Position numbers and translations under genes: made by a program
Notes under the pieces: model-generated
The model's input: the letters and a program-made list of their open reading frames with translations, nothing else
What the model was told of the DNA's origin: nothing
Database searches by the model: none
Shown: in pieces, positions 60,243-64,000 of the stretch
Layout: each line of letters starts with the position of its first letter
Position numbering within the stretch: position 1 is the stretch's first letter
Source of the DNA: Rhodospirillum sp.
Lineage (GTDB): Bacteria > Pseudomonadota > Alphaproteobacteria > Dongiales > Dongiaceae
DNA length: 64,000 nucleotides
Direction: 5' to 3'
NCBI GenBank assembly: GCA_013822765.1
Contig: PNKY01000011.1
Location: 1 to 64,000 of the forward strand

Positions 60243-61229
60243 CTAAGCGCCGATCTCCACCACCACACGGCCGCGCACCTTGCCCTCGAGGATCTGCTTT
60301 GACAGCGCGGGCAGGTCTTCAAGCTTGGCCGGCACGATCATCTTTTCCAGCTTGTCGGCCGGCAGGTCGCGCGCGAGGCGGGTCCACGCCTCCCAGCGTT
60401 CGTCCGGCGGGCTGGCGACGGAATCGATGCCGAGCAGCTTCACGCCGCGGATGATGAAGGGGATGACCGTTGTCTCCAGCTTGTTGCCGCCGGCGAGGCC
60501 GCAGGCCGCGACGCTGGCGCGGTATTTCATCTGCGGCAGGATCGCCGCGAGGGTCGCGCCGCCGACGGAATCGATGGCGCCGGCCCAGCGCTCGCTGTCC
60601 AGCGGCTTGCCCGACGGCTGCGCGATGGTGGCGCGGTCGATGATCTCCGCCGCGCCCAGCTCCTTCAGGTATTCGTGGGTGTCGGCGCGCCGGGTCGAGG
60701 CGGCCACGCGATAGCCGAGCTTGGCGAGGATCGCGACCGCCACGCTGCCGACGCCGCCGGCCGCGCCGGTCACCAGCACATCGCCCGACGCCGGCGTCAA
60801 CGCATGCTGCTCCAACGCCATCACGCAGAGCATTGCGGTGAAGCCGGCAGTGCCGATCGCCATCGCGTTGCGCGCGGTCAAGTCGGCCGGCAGCTTCACC
60901 AGCCAGTCGCCCCGCACCCGCGCGCGCTCGGCATAGCCGCCCCACTGCATCTCGCCCACCCGCCAGCCGGTCAGGATGACGTTGTCACGAGGCTTGAACC
61001 GCGGATGCTGCGAGGCTTCAACCACGCCCGCGAAATCGACGCCCGGCACGTGCGGATAATTGCGCACCAGCCGCCCGAGCCCGTTGAGGATGAGGCCGTC
61101 CTTGTAGTTGAGCGTGGAATACTGCACGCGCACCGTGACGTCGCCCTCGGGCAGGCGCTCTTCGTCGAGCTGCGTAATCTGCGAGGAAACCTTGCCGTCT
61201 TTCTCGGTCAGCACAAGGGCTTTGAACAT
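60243..61229 (-). CDS. acuI: Acrylyl-CoA reductase/quinone oxidoreductase, AcuI/YhdH family
   Basis: A medium-chain NADPH-dependent reductase of 328 residues without zinc. The start MFKALVLTEKDGKVSSQITQLDEERLPEGDVTVRV is characteristic of AcuI/YhdH, with YSTLNYKDGL, HVPGVDFAGVV, and the cofactor motif VLVTGAAGGVGSVAVAIL. AcuI detoxifies acryloyl-CoA to propionyl-CoA. No dddL/DMSP genes are nearby. Confidence 0.92.
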   Translation of the reverse strand: MFKALVLTEKDGKVSSQITQLDEERLPEGDVTVRVQYSTLNYKDGLILNGLGRLVRNYPHVPGVDFAGVVEASQHPRFKPRDNVILTGWRVGEMQWGGYAERARVRGDWLVKLPADLTARNAMAIGTAGFTAMLCVMALEQHALTPASGDVLVTGAAGGVGSVAVAILAKLGYRVAASTRRADTHEYLKELGAAEIIDRATIAQPSGKPLDSERWAGAIDSVGGATLAAILPQMKYRASVAACGLAGGNKLETTVIPFIIRGVKLLGIDSVASPPDERWEAWTRLARDLPADKLEKMIVPAKLEDLPALSKQILEGKVRGRVVVEIGA

Positions 61230-61295
61230 GCGTCGCTACTCATTCCATCAGTTGTCGGCTTCCATCATTGACACCCCGCCACCTGAAAGCAAGCG

Positions 61296-61592
61296 CTAGC
61301 CCACGGAGATACCGGCATGTAGGGCGCCACGAATCCAGAATTGGACCGCGATAGGAACCGAACTCCTGTCATACATCCAGACGATAGAGACCTCTTCATC
61401 GTCTGATACGGGGACGATGCGTTCGGGTCGTGTATCATCGCCGTTGTAAAGCCACACGTCGGAAATGATCGCTCCGTCCAGAAGCAAATAGCCGTAGGCG
61501 ACCTCACCATCATCCTCGAACACCGCCGAATAGCGGGAATCAAGAGACGTCGACGACTTGAAGATACCGTCGTCGTCATCGTCGCTTGTCAT
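61296..61592 (-). CDS. Acidic small hypothetical protein
   Basis: The 98-residue protein starts MTSDDDDDGIFKSSTSLDSR and has alternating hydrophobic/polar strands (YGYLLLDGAIISDVWLYN, VSIVWMYDRSSVPIAVQFWIRG), so it is probably all-beta. I do not recognise the family. It starts 9 bp after the thiolase stop and so lies in the same operon. Confidence 0.6.
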   Translation of the reverse strand: MTSDDDDDGIFKSSTSLDSRYSAVFEDDGEVAYGYLLLDGAIISDVWLYNGDDTRPERIVPVSDDEEVSIVWMYDRSSVPIAVQFWIRGALHAGISVG

Positions 61593-61600
61593 CGATGCCT

Positions 61601-62770
61601 CTAGCGCAGCGGCTCGAGAATGCTGACGTAGTTCGCGACTGCCGCGCCGCCCATGTTGAAGATGCCGCCGAGCTTGGGGTTCTTGAGCTGCATGGCGCCG
61701 GCGTCGCCTTTGAGCTGCATGGCGGTCAGCACGTGCATGGAGACGCCGGTGGCGCCGATCGGGTGGCCTTTGGCCTTGAGGCCGCCGGAGCGGTTGATGG
61801 GGAGCTTGCCGTCCCTCTCGGTCCAGCCTTCCTCGGTGGCGCGGGCGCCCTCGCCCGGCTTGGTCAGGCCCATCGCCTCGTATTCGATCAGTTCGGCGAT
61901 GGTGAAGCAGTCGTGAGTCTCGACGAAGCTGAGATCGTCGAGCGTCAGCTTGGAGTGCGCGAGCGCCTTGCCCCAGGCCTGCGAGCAGCCTTCGAACTGC
62001 ACGATGTCGCGGGCGCGCATCGGTAGGAAGTCGTTGACCTGCGCGACGCTGCGGATCAGCACGGCGCGGTCGCTCGCCAGCGCGGTGTCGAGGTCGGCGA
62101 GCACCAAAGCCGCCGCGCCGTCGGAGACCAGCGAGCAATCGGTGCGCTTGAGCGGGCCCGCCACCAGCGGGTTCTTGTCCGAGACGTTGCGGCAAAAGTC
62201 GTAGCCGAGGTCCTTGCGCATCTGGGCATACGGATTGTCGACGCCGTTACGGTGGTTCTTGGCGGCGATCCGCGCGAGCGCATCGGACTGGTCGCCATAG
62301 CGCTGGAAATAGAGCTCGGCGATGCGGCCGAACACGCCGGCGAAGCCGCCGGGCGTGTCCGCCTCTTCCTTCACGTAGCTCGCCTTCAAAAGGTTGCGGC
62401 CGATGGCGGCGCCGTCGTTGGCGGTCATATGCTCGACGCCGATCACCAGCACGATGCGCGCCTGCTTGGCAGCGATCTCCTTGATGCCCTGGTGCACGGC
62501 GGCGGAGCCGGTGGCGCAGGCATTCTCGACGCGCGTCGCCGGCTTGAAGCGCAGCGCGGGATCGATGCCGAAGCTGAGCGAAGAGGGAAAATCCTGCGCC
62601 GAGAAGCCGGCGTTGAAATGCCCGACGAAGATGGCGTCAACGTCCTTGGGCGCCACGCCGGCATGCTTCAGCGCGCCGGCGCCTGCCTCCACCATCATGC
62701 TTTCGATGTCCTTGTCGGCGTGCTTGCCGAACGGCAGGTGCGACCAACCGATGATCGAGGTACCCGTCAT
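61601..62770 (-). CDS. Thiolase family protein (acetyl-CoA acyltransferase type)
   Basis: The 389-residue thiolase has the nucleophilic Cys in VENACATGSAAVHQG, His in NRSGGLKAKGHPIGATG, and GVAPKDVDAIFVGHFNAG. The C-terminal Cys motif of classical thiolases (CxGGG-type) is not evident, as in SCP-x/SCP2-like thiolases. It probably acts on short or branched acyl-CoA. It begins 5 bp after the dihydroorotase stop. Confidence 0.9.
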   Translation of the reverse strand: MTGTSIIGWSHLPFGKHADKDIESMMVEAGAGALKHAGVAPKDVDAIFVGHFNAGFSAQDFPSSLSFGIDPALRFKPATRVENACATGSAAVHQGIKEIAAKQARIVLVIGVEHMTANDGAAIGRNLLKASYVKEEADTPGGFAGVFGRIAELYFQRYGDQSDALARIAAKNHRNGVDNPYAQMRKDLGYDFCRNVSDKNPLVAGPLKRTDCSLVSDGAAALVLADLDTALASDRAVLIRSVAQVNDFLPMRARDIVQFEGCSQAWGKALAHSKLTLDDLSFVETHDCFTIAELIEYEAMGLTKPGEGARATEEGWTERDGKLPINRSGGLKAKGHPIGATGVSMHVLTAMQLKGDAGAMQLKNPKLGGIFNMGGAAVANYVSILEPLR

Positions 62771-62774
62771 TGCC

Positions 62775-64000
62775 CTAGTCCTCCTGCTGCAACGTCTCCT
62801 GGAACCGCACCGGCTTGCCGATCGGCGTGCCGATCAACTCATCCTCGCGCATCACGATGCGGCCGCGCACGATGGTCGCCTTGGGCCAACCGATGACCTC
62901 CATGCCGTCGAACGGCGTCCAGCCGCTCTTGTTCTTCATCATCGCGTTGGTGATGGTGCGCTTCGACTTCAGGTCCACCACCGATAAATCCGCGTCATAG
63001 CCAAGGGCAATGCGGCCCTTGCCCGCCATATTGTAGATGCGCGCTGGACCCGCGCTGGTCAAGTCGATGAAGCGCTGCAAAGTAAGGCGGCCGGCGTTGA
63101 CATGATCCAGCATCACGGGAATCAAGGTCTGCACGCCTGGCATGCCAGAGGGGCTCTGCGGATATGGCCGCGCCTTCTCCTCGCGGGTGTGCGGCGCGTG
63201 GTCGGTGCCGATCACATCGACGATGCCGGCGTTGAGCGCGCGCCAGATGCCATCGCGATGGCGGGCATCGCGGATCGGCGGATTCATCTGCGCAAAGGTG
63301 CCGAGGCGCTGATAGCAATCCGGCGCGACGAGGGTCAGGTGGTTGACCAGCACCTCGACACTGGCGAGGTCCTTGTTGGCGGCGAGAATGTCCATCTCAT
63401 CCGCCGTGCTGACATGCAACACGTGTACCCGCCGCGCCGCACGCCGCGCCAGGCGCATCAAGCGCGTGGTGGCGCGGACCGCGACCTCTTCGTCGCGCCA
63501 CACCGGATGCATGGAAGGATCGGCGCCTTCGCGCACCAAGGCGAGGCGCTCGCGCAGGCGCGGCTCGTCCTCCGAATGGATGGCGACGCGGCGGCGGCCA
63601 TGGCGCAGCACCGACTCCAGCGCATCATCGTCCGCCACCAGCAGCGAGCCGGTCGAGGAGCCCATGAACACCTTCACGCCGGCGCAGCCGGGCAGCAGCT
63701 CCAGCCGGTCCAGCTTGTCCGCGTTCTCGTCGGTCGCGCCGATGAAAAAGGCGTGGTCGACCCAGGCCCGGCCGGCGGCGCGGCGCAACTTATCGTTCAG
63801 CGCCGCTTCGTCGATGGTGTTGGGGTTGGTGTTGGGCATCTCGAAAAAGGCCGTGACCCCGCCCATGGCGGCGCCGGCCGAGCCGGCCGCCAGGTCTTCC
63901 TTGTGCTCGAGGCCTGGCTCGCGGAAATGGACCTGGGTGTCGATCACGCCGGGCAGGATAGTGAGGCCGGTGGCGTTGAAACGCTCCGCCGCGGCTGCCG
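62775..64000 (-). CDS. Dihydroorotase/allantoinase family amidohydrolase (5' end cut by window)
   Basis: This cyclic amidohydrolase continues past the right edge, so its start is not in the window; the last 50 bases code in frame for AERFNATGLTILPG-type sequence leading into the core. Family motifs include GGVTAFFEMPNTNP, the metal-ligand segment KVFMGSSTGSLLV, HSEDEPRLRERLA, HVLHVSTADE, and GTDHAPHTREEKARPY. The first metal motif reads DTQVHFREPG, with Gln where DxHxH enzymes have His. This variant is common in alphaproteobacterial members and may mark a separate subfamily. Confidence 0.85.
   Translation of the reverse strand, partial: AAAAERFNATGLTILPGVIDTQVHFREPGLEHKEDLAAGSAGAAMGGVTAFFEMPNTNPNTIDEAALNDKLRRAAGRAWVDHAFFIGATDENADKLDRLELLPGCAGVKVFMGSSTGSLLVADDDALESVLRHGRRRVAIHSEDEPRLRERLALVREGADPSMHPVWRDEEVAVRATTRLMRLARRAARRVHVLHVSTADEMDILAANKDLASVEVLVNHLTLVAPDCYQRLGTFAQMNPPIRDARHRDGIWRALNAGIVDVIGTDHAPHTREEKARPYPQSPSGMPGVQTLIPVMLDHVNAGRLTLQRFIDLTSAGPARIYNMAGKGRIALGYDADLSVVDLKSKRTITNAMMKNKSGWTPFDGMEVIGWPKATIVRGRIVMREDELIGTPIGKPVRFQETLQQED

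Noticed and set aside
1-64000. CRISPR arrays, tRNA or rRNA genes, insertion sequences
   Set aside because: No regularly spaced repeats, no cloverleaf with conserved T loop, and no transposase-like frames were seen.

Overview
The window is a GC-rich, gene-dense chromosomal segment of an alphaproteobacterium. The evidence is a complete EcfG/NepR/PhyR general-stress-response locus, the housekeeping order recO-era-rnc-lepB-acpS-rel-rpoZ-folK, a bactofilin overlapping an M23 peptidase, and the housekeeping gene families themselves. The order suggests Hyphomicrobiales or a neighbouring order, but I cannot name a genus. No tRNA, rRNA, CRISPR array, transposase or prophage was seen.

Layout. 0-3 kb: str operon (rpsL-rpsG-fusA, minus strand) behind a very good sigma-70 promoter. 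3.4-7.7 kb: a tripartite tricarboxylate transporter (tctC-tctB-tctA), a short-chain dehydrogenase and an orphan YjhX-type toxin homologue. 8-9.9 kb: an SMC/RecF-like ATPase and a second dehydrogenase. 9.8-21.6 kb: core genes on the minus strand (parC, a D-amino-acid dehydrogenase, recO, a solute-binding protein, era, rnc, lepB, acpS, rel, rpoZ, folK), with two 102-bp nested palindromic repeats in the gaps. 21.7-31.3 kb: NYN protein, family-5 uracil-DNA glycosylase, an RlmM-like methyltransferase, an MFS pump with a LysR regulator, smpB, dapA, a soluble lytic transglycosylase and a threonine-dehydratase-like enzyme. 31.4-33.5 kb: bactofilin plus M23 endopeptidase. 33.7-36.4 kb: sulfate activation (cysD, cysNC).

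36.6-41.6 kb: a bufferin-type RiPP locus. It has one secreted six-cysteine precursor (bufA), two DUF692/MNIO maturases, two DUF2063 partners, and a secreted HExxH metallopeptidase between the two maturase-partner pairs. All five genes after the precursor are translationally coupled or nearly so.

43.2-57.6 kb: a stress island. ecfG-nepR and phyR diverge from one palindromic 27-bp promoter (GGAAC-N16-GGTTCC) that reads as an EcfG promoter on both strands. A HisKA_2 kinase follows phyR. Beyond it lie small membrane and stress proteins (DUF1328, CsbD, YqjD/YqjE-like, PRC-barrel, DUF3309, a Pro-rich peptide), a second ECF sigma factor divergent from a GalU-like gene across a second palindromic GGAAC-N16-TGTTCC promoter, a Lon-like protease, a second NepR-like protein, a disordered repeat protein, LpxR and dodecin. 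Several of these carry EcfG-type sites at sensible distances, so the island looks like the stress regulator together with part of its regulon.

57.7-64 kb: a secreted Cys-rich protein, an XRE/S24-type regulator, a second D-amino-acid dehydrogenase, an AcuI-like reductase, a small hypothetical gene, a thiolase and a dihydroorotase cut by the window edge.
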